From: Caecibacteroides pullorum
GTDB lineage: Bacteria; Bacteroidota; Bacteroidia; Bacteroidales; Bacteroidaceae
Direction: 5' to 3'
Assembly (NCBI RefSeq): GCF_019239235.1
Contig: NZ_JAAZTS010000007.1
Span: 62,001-126,000 of the forward strand
Length of the DNA: 64,000 nt
The position numbers and the translations under genes were made by a program. The notes under the pieces are model-generated. The model did not search any database. It saw nothing but the letters and a program-made list of their open reading frames with translations, and had not been told where the DNA came from. This document shows positions 17,635-26,253 of this stretch, piece after piece. Each line of letters opens with the position of its first letter. Position 1 is the stretch's first letter.

Positions 17635-18987
17635 ATGATACTAATTGTAGATGACGACAGTGCCATCCGTTCTTCGCTTAGCTTCATGCTTAAGCGGGCG
17701 AAGTACGAGGTGAAGGCGGTCTCCGGTCCCAAGGAGGCCATTGAGGCGGTGCGTTCCACCACGCCGCAACTCATTCTGATGGATATGAATTTCAGCCTCT
17801 CCACCAATGGTCAGGAGGGGTTGACCTTGTTGAAGCAAGTCAAGCTATTCTGCCCCCAGACGCCTGTGATTCTGATGACGGCATGGGGCAGTATTCCTCT
17901 GGCCGTGCAGGGCATGCAGGCAGGAGCCTTCGACTTCATCACCAAGCCGTGGAACAACGCGGCCCTGATGCAGCGCATCGAGACAGCCCTTGAACTAACG
18001 GCAGGAGGACAGGAAGCCGACGAGCCCCTGACGGACAACGACGGCTTTGACCGCAGCCACATCATCGGACGCAGCAAGGCGTTGATGGACGTGTTGGCCA
18101 CGGTAAAGCGCGTGGCACGGACGAACGCCTCCATCCTGGTGACGGGCGAGAGCGGTACGGGTAAGGAGCTGATAGCCGAGGCGGTGCATCGCAATAGTCC
18201 TCGACGTGGCAAGCCTTTTGTCAAGGTCAACCTGGGCGGTGTGTCGCAGACGTTGTTCGAGAGCGAGATGTTCGGCCACAAGAAGGGCGCTTTCACCGAT
18301 GCTGTGTCCGACCGTAAGGGACGCTTCGAACTGGCCGACAAGGGTACCATCTTCCTCGACGAGATTGGCGAACTCGACCTCTCGTGCCAGGTGAAACTCC
18401 TGCGTGTGCTTCAGGAGCAGACCTTCGAGCCGTTGGGTGACAGTCAGCCTCGCAAGGTGGATGTCCGCGTGGTTTGTGCCACCAACGCCGACCTGGAGCA
18501 GATGGTGCGTGAGCATACCTTCCGCGAAGACCTTTTCTATCGCATCAACCTGATAACGGTTCACTTGCCAGCTTTGCGTGAACGGCGTGAAGACATCCCT
18601 CTGCTGGCCCGCCATTTTATAGAAAAACGTTGCCAGACTGATGGTTTCGCACCCGTCCGCCTGACTGACGATGCTTTGGACTACCTGAGCAGCCTGCCCT
18701 ATCCGGGTAATATTCGCGAACTGAAGAACTTTGTGGAGCGGACGTTGCTGGTATGTGGCAAGGAGGTGTTGACGGCAGACGACTTCAAGCAGCAGTACCA
18801 TCCTACAAGTGCACCGCAGACCGTCTCCCTGCAAGGCATGACGCTCGAGGAGATGGAGCGGCAAACCATCCTTCAGGCTCTCGAAAAGCATGGGAACAAC
18901 CTTTCGCAGGTGGCCCAAGCCTTGGGCATCAGCCGTGCGGCACTCTATCGCCGTCTGGAGAAATACGGTATCAGCACCAACGATTAA
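17635..18987 (+). CDS. Sigma-54-dependent response regulator, NtrC family
   Basis: A 450-residue three-domain activator. The receiver (1-120) has acidic D6-D8, phosphoacceptor D50 in 'LMDMNF', 'MTAW' and 'TKPW'. The AAA+ domain has Walker A GESGTGKE at about 170-177, 'FGHKKGAFTDA' at about 213-223 and Walker B 'IFLDEIGE' near 240. A Fis-type helix-turn-helix closes the protein (about 410-450). The loop that contacts sigma-54 reads GAFTDA rather than the usual GAFTGA; this variant occurs in functional family members but is worth noting. It is 12 bp upstream of its kinase, and its likely target is the sigma-54-type promoter at 6430. Confidence 0.93.
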   Translation: MILIVDDDSAIRSSLSFMLKRAKYEVKAVSGPKEAIEAVRSTTPQLILMDMNFSLSTNGQEGLTLLKQVKLFCPQTPVILMTAWGSIPLAVQGMQAGAFDFITKPWNNAALMQRIETALELTAGGQEADEPLTDNDGFDRSHIIGRSKALMDVLATVKRVARTNASILVTGESGTGKELIAEAVHRNSPRRGKPFVKVNLGGVSQTLFESEMFGHKKGAFTDAVSDRKGRFELADKGTIFLDEIGELDLSCQVKLLRVLQEQTFEPLGDSQPRKVDVRVVCATNADLEQMVREHTFREDLFYRINLITVHLPALRERREDIPLLARHFIEKRCQTDGFAPVRLTDDALDYLSSLPYPGNIRELKNFVERTLLVCGKEVLTADDFKQQYHPTSAPQTVSLQGMTLEEMERQTILQALEKHGNNLSQVAQALGISRAALYRRLEKYGISTND

Positions 18988-18999
18988 TCCTGCTGTGCC

Positions 19000-20322
19000 A
19001 TGCGACTGAAAACCTTGTTCTTCCTCTTGGCCCTGCTGCTGATTGTGGTGTGGGGCATTCTGCTTATGCTGGCGCTTGAGTCGGGAAAGACCTTGTTCTA
19101 CGTGGGCGAGGGAGTGACTACGCTCAGCCTGATAGTGTTGGTCTATTTCTATCGCAAGCTGGTGATGCCCCTCAACAGCATTGCCAACGGTATCGACCTG
19201 CTACGCGAGCAGGACTTCAGCAGTCGCCTCTCTAAAGTGGGGCAGGCGGAGGCCGATCGCATTGTGACCATGTTCAACGGCATGATGGACCAGCTGAAGA
19301 ACGAACGCCTGCGCCTGCGTGAACAGAACCATTTTCTCGACCTGCTCATCAGCGTGTCGCCGATGGGCGTTATCATTCTCGACTTCGACGGCAAGGTGTC
19401 GATGCTGAATGCCGCCGCACTCCGTTTCTTGGGCTATACGTCGCAGACCGATTTGATTGGCAAAAACTTCAGTGCGCTTGATGCTCCGCTGGCAGAAGAA
19501 ATCAACCGGCTGGACAAGGATTCTACCGATACCATTCGCCTGAACGACTCCATGATTTATCGCTGCTCGCGCCTTTCGTTTGTCGATCGTGGCTTCCCCC
19601 ATCCGTTTATCCTCATCGAGAGTCTGACGTCGGAAGTGGTGAAGGCGGAAAAGAAAGCATATGAGAAAGTGATTCGTATGATAGCCCACGAGGTGAACAA
19701 CACGACGGCGGGTATCACATCCACACTAGAGACCGTTAATGAAGCGCTGGAGGAGATGGACGACACCGCCGACCTACGCGACGTGATGAAGGTCTGTGTG
19801 GAGCGTTGCTATGGCATGAGCCGCTTCATCACCAACTTCGCCAACGTGGTGAAGATACCCGACCCGCAACTGGAGCAGGTGCGCCTGAACGATCGCGTGT
19901 CTGCCTGCAAGCGGTTTATGGAGACCATCTGCCGCGACCGCGACATCACCCTGCACAATGAATTGTGTGCAGACAATCCTTTGGTGTGGATGGATACTGT
20001 CCTCTTCGAACAGGTACTGGTGAACATCATCAAGAATGCGGCGGAAAGCATCGGCCGGTCGGGCGACATTTACATTCGCACGTCGGCCTCACCTGCCGTC
20101 TTGGAAGTGGCAGATACAGGTGCAGGCATCTCACGCGAGGTGGAGGCGAAATTGTTCAGTCCCTTCTTCTCTACCAAGCCCAACGGACAGGGCATCGGAC
20201 TTATCTTTATCCGCGAAGTGCTCAGCAAGCATGGCTGTACGTTCTCGCTTCGCACCTGGCCCGACGGGCTGACACGTTTCCGCATCAATTTCCCTGAAAA
20301 GAAAGTTGGTGAAACATTATAA
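19000..20322 (+). CDS. Sensor histidine kinase, NtrB-like
   Basis: A 440-residue membrane kinase. Two N-terminal helices (about 5-25 and 35-52) flank a very short periplasmic loop, followed by a HAMP-like region, a PAS domain (about 110-215), the phosphoacceptor H230 in 'MIAHEVNNTT', and a HATPase_c domain with 'NIIKNAAES' (about 345), 'DTGAGI' (about 372) and 'GQGIGL' (about 397). With so little periplasmic sequence it probably senses membrane state or a cytoplasmic signal through PAS. It pairs with the regulator 12 bp upstream. Confidence 0.92.
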   Translation: MRLKTLFFLLALLLIVVWGILLMLALESGKTLFYVGEGVTTLSLIVLVYFYRKLVMPLNSIANGIDLLREQDFSSRLSKVGQAEADRIVTMFNGMMDQLKNERLRLREQNHFLDLLISVSPMGVIILDFDGKVSMLNAAALRFLGYTSQTDLIGKNFSALDAPLAEEINRLDKDSTDTIRLNDSMIYRCSRLSFVDRGFPHPFILIESLTSEVVKAEKKAYEKVIRMIAHEVNNTTAGITSTLETVNEALEEMDDTADLRDVMKVCVERCYGMSRFITNFANVVKIPDPQLEQVRLNDRVSACKRFMETICRDRDITLHNELCADNPLVWMDTVLFEQVLVNIIKNAAESIGRSGDIYIRTSASPAVLEVADTGAGISREVEAKLFSPFFSTKPNGQGIGLIFIREVLSKHGCTFSLRTWPDGLTRFRINFPEKKVGETL

Positions 20323-20324
20323 AA

Positions 20325-20364
20325 TTTTCCCAGTTAAGAAATGGTTTTTTCTTAACTGGGAAAA
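20325..20364. terminator. Bidirectional terminator between kinase and TonB receptor genes
   Basis: A 17-bp perfect stem (TTTTCCCAGTTAAGAAA and its complement) closes a 6-nt loop and is A/T-flanked on both sides, so it can end the plus-strand regulator transcript and the convergent minus-strand receptor transcript. Confidence 0.88.
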
Positions 20365-20407
20365 AATAAATCCTTGACTGGGGAAGAAAAATGCCAGGCT
20401 GGGGGCA

Positions 20408-22786
20408 TCAGAAGCGGCAACGCAGGTCGATGCCTACCTGTATGGGACGTCCCATCTGGGCGAAGCCGCGGCTCATGGTTTCGAACCAGAAGGCCTGATA
20501 GCGCTTGTTCAGTGCATTGTCCACCCACAGGGCAATCTGCCCGTTGCCTTTATTGAGACTCAACCGTCCGTTCAGCGTACCGTAGAGGGCCTGGCTGGCA
20601 TTGTTTGCCTCCGTCCAGTAGATGCGGCCTGCAGCCTTATAGTGGGCGTCGAGGGTGATGTCGTCCAGCCATGCGCCTGCCTTCATCGCAAAAATGTATT
20701 GACCACCCACGTTGAACGTGTGTTTGGGAACGAAAGGCACATATTTCCCGTTATAATTCACTTCGTTGCTCACCACGTAGTCGGTAAATGTGGCGTACGT
20801 ATAGCCATAACTACCGCTCAGGCTTAAGGCATCGGTCAGTTGGGCACGCAGGGCGGCTTCGGCACCCAGACTACGGCTCTTGCCGGCATTGACGGTGATG
20901 CGTCCCAGTCCGCTGGCGGCGAAGCGCGAAATCTGCTGGTCGTGCGTGTCCATGTAGAAGGCTGCCAGGTCGGCCTGCAGGCGGCCGTCGCAGAGGGTCA
21001 GATGAGAGCCTACCTCGTAGTTCCATGAGTATTCGGGGCGGTAGAGCGTGGCCTCGCGGATGTCCTGCGGTTCCTTCTTGAACTGTTCAAACATTTGCGC
21101 ATACTTCTTGAACTGCTCGTCTCGAGCCAGTACATCCATCGTCACTCCCATCAGAGAGCCGCTGATGACATCGGAAAACATCTGTATGTTATATCCGCCT
21201 GAGCGGTAACCCTTCGTGACGGAAACATAGATATTGTTCTGTCGGTCAAAGTCGTATTGCAGGGCAAATTTGGGCAGCAACTGTAGATAGTCGGTTTGCT
21301 CATGCCCAATGAAACTGGCCACAGCATCCTTGTCGAGGGCTTCGGCCTGGATGGGGAAGGGCATACCCGGCATCTGCATCTTCATGCTGAAGTCGAAGTT
21401 CATTTGACATCCCGTATTATAATCCATCATGAGTTTCTCGTAGTCAAGGCGCAAGCCGACTGTAAACGACAGTCCATCGACCAAAATATCGTTAATAGTA
21501 CTTTGATGATAGAAGGCTGTATTGAGAATGGGAGTGCTGAAGACACCAGGCACAGGCAAGGTCGTATTGTTGACCGTAAACTTCAGCTGGGGAGCCATAG
21601 GATTATCTTGAGGGAAAGCACTATTCACATTGTCCTCAATCATCGTTTTCACACCATCTTGCTCGAAGGTGACGGGCGCGTCGGTATCGAGCCACTGGTA
21701 GAAGGCGCTGGCGCCTGTGGTCCACTGCCAGCGGCGGCCGGGTTTGGACTTCAGCACCAGTTCCTCGCTCACGGTCTTGGAATTCTGCTTCTGCATCATG
21801 GTGTAGATGTTTTGTTCCGTGAAGTCTTGGTCCAGGTCCATGTGGTCGTCCAGAAACTGAAAGCCCGTCACGCTGCTCAGGATGAAGTTATCAGCCTGAT
21901 GCTCCAGGTTGAGGCCGCCGTTCAGCAGGTTGCGCCTGTAGCCGCTCTTGTGGTTGTAGGCGATGCGGCCGATGTAGTCGGCACGGTCTTCCTCGCCCTC
22001 GGTCACGCCGGTATATTCATACGGGTATCCGCCCTGGTTGGTATATTCATAGTTCAGAGTGAAATCCAGCTTCAGGTTCTCCTTGGGCAGGTAGATGGCA
22101 CGGAAGCGGCCGCCGAATTCGTCGTCCTTGTCCACGCGCTCGTTCAAGTAAGAGTTCTTGAAGAAACCTCCCTTGTGTTCGTAGAAGAAGTTGGCGGAGA
22201 AGGCAAACTGGGGGCTGATGCGGTGGTAGTGGCTGACGCTGGCCTTATAGTTGTTGTAGGTGGCGGCACTCAGTGTGAGGTCCGTCCCCTGATAGGTGAA
22301 GGGTGACTTGGTGAAGACACGTATCAGTCCGCCCATCGTGTTGCGTCCGTATAGTGTACCTTGCGGGCCGCGCATCACGTCGATGCGCTCGATGTCGGAG
22401 TAATTGAAGTCGAAGGCCGACTTGTCGATGAAGGGGATATTGTCCACGTAGAGGCCCACGGCCGGCGTGTTGATGCGCGAGCCGATGCCACGCACATAGA
22501 CCGAGGTTGTCAGTTTCGAGCCATAGTCGGGTATAAAGAGGTTGGGCACCAGTGACGACAGGCTCTTGACCGAGCGGACGGCATTACCCCGCATGTCGGC
22601 CTGCGAGAAAGAAGTGGCCGAGAGGGCTTGCTGGCGCAGGCGGCTGTTTTCCTTGGGCGTGGCGATGACCACCACTTCTTCGATGTCCACTACTTTGGTA
22701 GAGTCTTTGGGGGCTTCTTCGCCCCAGGCTGTTTGCGTTACTCCGACGGTCAGCAACGCGAGGAAGGTCCAAACAGATTTCTTCAT
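20408..22786 (-). CDS. TonB-dependent outer-membrane receptor
   Basis: A 792-residue receptor with a signal peptide ('MKKSVWTFLALLTVGVTQTAWG'-type), a TonB-box-like stretch 'IEEVVVIATPKEN', a plug domain with 'IERIDVMRGPQGTLYGRN', and a beta-barrel ending in an aromatic residue ('RCRF'). It lacks the N-terminal carboxypeptidase-like domain of SusC proteins and has no SusD neighbour, so it resembles iron-chelate/haem-type receptors rather than glycan importers. The ATG at 22786 starts the signal peptide; the frame is open a little further upstream. The substrate cannot be told from sequence. Confidence 0.9.
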   Translation of the reverse strand: MKKSVWTFLALLTVGVTQTAWGEEAPKDSTKVVDIEEVVVIATPKENSRLRQQALSATSFSQADMRGNAVRSVKSLSSLVPNLFIPDYGSKLTTSVYVRGIGSRINTPAVGLYVDNIPFIDKSAFDFNYSDIERIDVMRGPQGTLYGRNTMGGLIRVFTKSPFTYQGTDLTLSAATYNNYKASVSHYHRISPQFAFSANFFYEHKGGFFKNSYLNERVDKDDEFGGRFRAIYLPKENLKLDFTLNYEYTNQGGYPYEYTGVTEGEEDRADYIGRIAYNHKSGYRRNLLNGGLNLEHQADNFILSSVTGFQFLDDHMDLDQDFTEQNIYTMMQKQNSKTVSEELVLKSKPGRRWQWTTGASAFYQWLDTDAPVTFEQDGVKTMIEDNVNSAFPQDNPMAPQLKFTVNNTTLPVPGVFSTPILNTAFYHQSTINDILVDGLSFTVGLRLDYEKLMMDYNTGCQMNFDFSMKMQMPGMPFPIQAEALDKDAVASFIGHEQTDYLQLLPKFALQYDFDRQNNIYVSVTKGYRSGGYNIQMFSDVISGSLMGVTMDVLARDEQFKKYAQMFEQFKKEPQDIREATLYRPEYSWNYEVGSHLTLCDGRLQADLAAFYMDTHDQQISRFAASGLGRITVNAGKSRSLGAEAALRAQLTDALSLSGSYGYTYATFTDYVVSNEVNYNGKYVPFVPKHTFNVGGQYIFAMKAGAWLDDITLDAHYKAAGRIYWTEANNASQALYGTLNGRLSLNKGNGQIALWVDNALNKRYQAFWFETMSRGFAQMGRPIQVGIDLRCRF

Positions 22787-22805
22787 TGCAGTCTTATTTT
22801 TTCGG

Positions 22806-22842
22806 CCGCAAAGTAAGGGAAAATCCACGGAACGTGCAATCC
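22806..22842 (-). promoter_or_regulatory. Candidate promoter of the TonB receptor gene
   Basis: On the minus strand, TTG is followed after about 20 bp by TTACTTTG, close to the Bacteroidetes -33/-7 consensus (TTTG, TAnnTTTG), about 20 bp upstream of the start codon. The -7 element has one mismatch. Confidence 0.4.
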
Positions 22843-22881
22843 TCACTTATGAGGAAATCGAGAGGAGAAAAAGAGGAAGGT

Positions 22882-23190
22882 TTATTGGTTTAGTAAGCTT
22901 TCCAGATATTGCGGATTGCGTCGTGTGTCCCATATAAAAGCAATGAGGACATGGTCAGCATAAATTAGGTAGAAAATCTTGCAATGATGTTTGACGATAT
23001 AACGGTAGTCCGAAGGCTGTCCGTTTATGATTTCACGACTTCCCATTTCTGGAAAGATAAGTAGATAGCGCGTTTCGTTTCGAATCTCCCCGACAATTCT
23101 ACGGGCTGTATCAGCCCCAGTCTGAGGTTGATAGAAGCGGAAAATGTTCCTTAGGCTTTCAATAGCTTGTTTCGACCAGCGTATTACCAT
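22882..23190 (-). CDS. ParE/RelE-superfamily toxin
   Basis: A 102-residue type II toxin-like protein: 'VIRWSKQAIESLRNIFRFY', a central helix pair, 'FPEMGSRE', 'DYRYIVKHHCKIFYLIYADHVLIAFIWDTRRNP'. This pattern is the ParE branch of the RelE/ParE fold (gyrase poison or mRNA interferase families). Its start overlaps the end of the upstream antitoxin gene by 7 bp, a standard toxin-antitoxin arrangement. Confidence 0.85.
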   Translation of the reverse strand: MVIRWSKQAIESLRNIFRFYQPQTGADTARRIVGEIRNETRYLLIFPEMGSREIINGQPSDYRYIVKHHCKIFYLIYADHVLIAFIWDTRRNPQYLESLLNQ

Positions 23191-23426
23191 GACTGTATTT
23201 CTTGAGCCAGTTCTTTGTCACTTAAGCTTTCTCCTTGTTTGTCCTCACATACAGCCTTGTCCATTAGTTTGTACAGCAAATCGGAGGGCATGGCTGCCAG
23301 TTGTTCGCCTGCTTCTTCGTTACGTATCAGGTGGCAGGCTGCAGCCAGTTTGGTCAAGGAAGCTTCGCTATTGAAACCATTGATGATTTCACGTACCAGT
23401 TCTAATTTGTATGCGTCCAGTTCCAT
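23184..23426 (-). CDS. Antitoxin partner of ParE-like toxin
   Basis: An 80-residue, mostly helical, acidic protein that overlaps the toxin start by 7 bp. I do not recognise a specific DNA-binding family; the call rests on size, charge, order (antitoxin first) and a strong promoter directly upstream. The C-terminal segment ('SLSDKELAQEIQSW') probably wraps the toxin. Confidence 0.7.
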   Translation of the reverse strand: MELDAYKLELVREIINGFNSEASLTKLAAACHLIRNEEAGEQLAAMPSDLLYKLMDKAVCEDKQGESLSDKELAQEIQSW

Positions 23427-23457
23427 AATCAGGTGTTGCTTGGGATTTTGTTAGATA

Positions 23458-23487
23458 CAAAGATATAGAAAACGCTGGAATAATCAA
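23458..23487 (-). promoter_or_regulatory. Promoter of the toxin-antitoxin operon
   Basis: On the minus strand TTG is followed after 19 bp by TATCTTTG, a very good Bacteroidetes primary-sigma promoter, about 32 bp upstream of the antitoxin start. Confidence 0.6.
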
Positions 23488-23591
23488 CCGAAATCGGAAT
23501 AATAGTGCATCTTGTACTGATAATAAACGCATTACACTGAAAATCTCGGAAATACGGGAAATAGCAATTTAGCAAAGAAACGCAAGGTAAT

Positions 23592-23620
23592 GAAATAGAA
23601 CGGTTGCCTAATCGTTACCC
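23592..23620 (+). repeat. Left att-like direct repeat
   Basis: GAAATA-GAACGGTTGC-CTAA-TCGTTACCC. Compared with the right copy it differs only by one missing C and by the 4-bp block CTAA (TATC in the right copy). GGTTGC and GTTACC form weak inverted arms around a variable centre, as in tyrosine-recombinase core sites. Confidence 0.6.
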
Positions 23621-23704
23621 GAAAACGAGTAAGATTTTTCTTTGTGTCGTCACGTTTCATAGTTCTGCATCATATTGCGTATCAATGTATAACTCGCTGA
23701 CAAC

Positions 23705-23712
23705 TAATTTTG
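23705..23712 (+). promoter_or_regulatory. Candidate -7 element of the integrase fragment gene
   Basis: TAATTTTG matches TAnnTTTG 20 bp upstream of the ATG at 23733. No clear -33 element was seen. Confidence 0.35.
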
Positions 23713-23732
23713 TAACCAAAAAAGATTGGATT

Positions 23733-24050
23733 ATGCGAAGTACATTTAAGGTGCTGTTCTACGTGAACGCAAGCAAGGAGAAAAACGGTATTGTTCCCAT
23801 CATGGGACGAGTGACAATCAACGGCTCAGTAGCCCAATTCAGTTGTAAGCGTACCATTGCAAAAGAGCTTTGGGATGTAAAAGGCAACAGAGCCAAAGGT
23901 AAGAGCAAGGAAGCAAGAGAAATCAATCTTGCTTTGGATAATATTAAGGCTCAAATCATCAAGCACTATCAACGCCTGTCGGATAGAGAAGCCTATGTAA
24001 CTGCCGAAATGGTACGCAATGCCTATGAAGCTATAAAACGCAACCTTTAG
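23733..24050 (+). pseudogene. Truncated tyrosine-type integrase (arm-binding domain only)
   Basis: The 105 residues from the ATG at 23733 match the N-terminal arm-DNA-binding domain of Bacteroidetes transposon integrases: 'STFKVLFYVNASKEKNGIVPIMGRVTINGS', then 'WDVKGNRAKGKSKEAREINLALDNIKAQIIKHYQRL' and 'VTAEMVRNAYEAI'. Family members are around 400 residues; the core-binding and catalytic domains (R..H-x-x-R..Y) are missing, and a terminator hairpin follows the stop at once. It is probably a relic of the integrase that inserted the island, although a short regulatory product is possible. Confidence 0.75.
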
Positions 24051-24094
24051 CCGTAATAATTTGCCCATAGTGTGCTTATTATTACGGCTTTTTT
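24050..24094 (+). terminator. Terminator after integrase fragment
   Basis: Stem GCCGTAATAAT / ATTATTACGGC (24050-24060 and 24078-24088) followed by TTTTTT. The stem starts at the stop codon of the fragment, suggesting that the truncated gene ends at a natural or relocated terminator. Confidence 0.8.
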
Positions 24095-24145
24095 GTAATT
24101 TGCAGTTGGATTGAGGCAACTCCATCCAAAGACATATGAGAAAAA

Positions 24146-24323
24146 GAAGAAGCGTTATGCTTATCTCGAAGTCGGGAACGTAGGAAATTCAAGACTATTC
24201 AGAGAGAAAAAGCGTAATGGTTTCTCGCGCTATAGCGTGGGCTGCTATTACCATACCCTCTGAATTAAGGTTATTCCTACGACCTCCGACTTAGAAGATG
24301 GCATTGCAGTGCCACGCTTCTTG
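24146..24323 (+). ncRNA. Candidate structured RNA or long imperfect palindrome
   Basis: About 180 nt fold into a long rod by nested complementary blocks: AAGAAGCGT with ACGCTTCTT, AAGTCGG with CCGACTT, CGTAGGAA with TTCCTACG, TTCAGAG with CTCTGAA, and an apical palindrome CGCTATAGCG. Pairing blocks are in perfectly nested order. A smaller hairpin (TTGGAT / ATCCAA, about 24107-24127) precedes it. The gene-free stretch 24051-24370 holds only the terminator, these structures and the promoter at 24332. A 6S-like or element-encoded RNA, or a folded recombination site, are all possible. Confidence 0.4.
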
Positions 24324-24331
24324 TAATAAAC

Positions 24332-24339
24332 TAACTTTG
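24332..24339 (+). promoter_or_regulatory. Candidate -7 element for the small-protein operon
   Basis: TAACTTTG fits TAnnTTTG about 31 bp upstream of the ATG at 24371; a convincing -33 element is missing. Confidence 0.4.
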
Positions 24340-24370
24340 TAGGCACACCAAGGAACAAAAAAGAAAGATA

Positions 24371-24586
24371 ATGAGCAAGTTAGCAAAAATTTTAGTTACA
24401 GTAGGAGTTGTATTTTTATTTTTTATCATTACAATTCCAATAACTGCGGGTATTAAAAGTTCAGGGAGTTCGCCTACTTTTATCAATTTGATTCTCCTTA
24501 TGGGGTTAATAGGAGGTATAAAAGCGATTTGGAAAAGCGAGAAAAAAGATAATAATGATAACGATACCCCTGTCTTGCAAAAGTAA
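24371..24586 (+). CDS. Small membrane protein of unknown function
   Basis: A 71-residue protein with two predicted membrane helices (about 4-27 and 36-56) and a charged, Lys/Asp/Asn-rich tail. I do not recognise a family. It is 5 bp upstream of the J-domain gene, so both are likely expressed together. The AT-rich composition matches the island. Confidence 0.6.
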   Translation: MSKLAKILVTVGVVFLFFIITIPITAGIKSSGSSPTFINLILLMGLIGGIKAIWKSEKKDNNDNDTPVLQK

Positions 24587-24591
24587 GCGAT

Positions 24592-25089
24592 ATGTTTAAA
24601 GACTATTATAAAATACTTGACATTCATAGACACGCTACTGCACAAGAAATCAAATCAGCATATCGTGCAATGTCTATGAAATGGCATCCAGACAAAAATC
24701 CAGGAACTGATGTGACAAATATCATGCAAGATATAAATGAGGCGTATGCAATATTGAAAGATACGAATAAACGAGAAAGATATAATCAAGAATATGATAT
24801 CTTTTACGCACAATTATCCTTTAATTCTCATAAGGTATCAGACAACGATTTTTCAAAAGAGTACGAATATGACTATGATATAAAAGATGATATTCTAAAA
24901 GACGATATCGCAGATGCAAGAAAATATGCCAAAGAACTTGTAGATGAATTTTTAAAATCATTTAAAGAGGCTTCTAAGGCAGCTGTAAAAGGAACTGCGG
25001 AAAAATCACTACAATATGCTGTTTCTTGGATAATTGCAGGTTTTGTATTGGCTATATTGGGAAGTATTATTAGAAGTTGTAATTCTTAA
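24592..25089 (+). CDS. J-domain (DnaJ-like) protein with C-terminal membrane anchor
   Basis: A 165-residue protein. Residues 3-65 form a J domain with the essential HPD triad at 32-34 ('KWHPDKNPGTD') and 'INEAYAILKD'. An acidic middle region and an amphipathic helix (about 105-140) lead to a C-terminal membrane helix (about 143-162). It lacks the Gly/Phe-rich, zinc and substrate-binding domains of DnaJ, so it probably recruits Hsp70 (DnaK) to the inner membrane for a specific partner, perhaps the neighbouring small membrane proteins. The J domain is certain; the partner is inference. Confidence 0.82.
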   Translation: MFKDYYKILDIHRHATAQEIKSAYRAMSMKWHPDKNPGTDVTNIMQDINEAYAILKDTNKRERYNQEYDIFYAQLSFNSHKVSDNDFSKEYEYDYDIKDDILKDDIADARKYAKELVDEFLKSFKEASKAAVKGTAEKSLQYAVSWIIAGFVLAILGSIIRSCNS

Positions 25090-25099
25090 AGATTAAAAA

Positions 25100-25537
25100 A
25101 TGAAGCAGAAAATTTTGTATATAATAATGATTGTTATTACTTTGTTTGCTTGTAAAAATAAAGCTTATGATATGATAGAATATAAAAACTCGGAAACATC
25201 TCTATGTTTTAATGTTCCGTCATATATGCACAAATCAAAAGAAGATAATTCTTCTATGTTATTTGAGGGTAATGGAAAGTTTGTAAACTTTATGTGGAAC
25301 AAATCTGAAAATGGTTGGGATATTGATAAGTTTTCTCAGAAGATGACAAAAGATAGTGAGGGCTTGACATTAGTTGAAAAGAATGATACATTAATAGTTT
25401 ATGAAATACACAAAGGTGTAGTAACAATGCCTGCATTGATATTTAGTTTACAAGAAAGGAACGGATATTCTATATTAGTAACTACAATGGGGATTAGTAG
25501 AACAAACCATCAAACGATTACCAGTTCAATAAAATGA
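25100..25537 (+). CDS. Small putative lipoprotein, unknown function
   Basis: A 145-residue protein with a lipoprotein-like signal (hydrophobic segment ending 'ITLFACKN', lipobox cysteine at 18). The mature part is a mixed alpha/beta domain without a family I recognise. Its stop overlaps a possible start of the next gene (ATGA), so translation is probably coupled. Confidence 0.55.
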   Translation: MKQKILYIIMIVITLFACKNKAYDMIEYKNSETSLCFNVPSYMHKSKEDNSSMLFEGNGKFVNFMWNKSENGWDIDKFSQKMTKDSEGLTLVEKNDTLIVYEIHKGVVTMPALIFSLQERNGYSILVTTMGISRTNHQTITSSIK

Positions 25538-26157
25538 TTTTTATGAGGAATATTTTATTTTCATTGTGCTTATTATTTTCTTCTGCAAATAGTTTTGCGC
25601 AGTATAATAATGTTTGTGATGTTGCATATACTGATTTTAATAATTTAATAGAAGCTTTTTTACAACTTCCCACTGAGCAAATACGAAATGAAGAAATATA
25701 CAACCGTTTAGACGAACTCCAGAATATCATCAATGAAATTCATGTTTCTAAAGAAGAACGATATAAATTAAATTCCTTACAAGCGGACATTAGTGCTGTT
25801 AAAGAATTTATGTCTCCTATTTCGAATAAATATAATGCTCATCTTTCAAACAACAACATAAACAGATTACAAACAATCTTTGGGGAAAATTTTACAAAAG
25901 CAAAACTAAATGTAAAATGTCCAAGTGATGAGGTCCAGTTTATAGAGGTTAAAGTGGGTAGCTTGATTATCTGCTATTTTCATTGTATATCAAAAATAGC
26001 AGATAATGGTCTACGTATAAAATTTCATGCAGTGTCAGGTAATACTACCAGTAGTGGAGAATATGGGGCGATGAAGAATGAGTATACTCCAATAATACAT
26101 AATGCAGGACAGAAATATGTAAAAGTTTCTTCTGCAACAATAGTAGAAAGATTTTAA
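25534..26157 (+). CDS. Secreted protein of unknown function
   Basis: A 207-residue protein with an N-terminal signal peptide ('MRNILFSLCLLFSSANSFAQ'; cleavage after 'SFAQ' expected). The ATG at 25534 overlaps the preceding stop; the ATG at 25543 gives a more typical signal peptide and may be the true start. The mature part has a helical, Asn/Glu-rich first half and a beta-rich second half. No family was recognised. It is the last gene of the four-gene island operon. Confidence 0.55.
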   Translation: MIFMRNILFSLCLLFSSANSFAQYNNVCDVAYTDFNNLIEAFLQLPTEQIRNEEIYNRLDELQNIINEIHVSKEERYKLNSLQADISAVKEFMSPISNKYNAHLSNNNINRLQTIFGENFTKAKLNVKCPSDEVQFIEVKVGSLIICYFHCISKIADNGLRIKFHAVSGNTTSSGEYGAMKNEYTPIIHNAGQKYVKVSSATIVERF

Positions 26158-26253
26158 TAACCACAGCCGATTTTAAGTTGTTCACAAATCATAGTAGGCA
26201 TAATAACCATAGCTTACACTATTCGAGTAGATAAGAATCTTGGTGATATTAAA

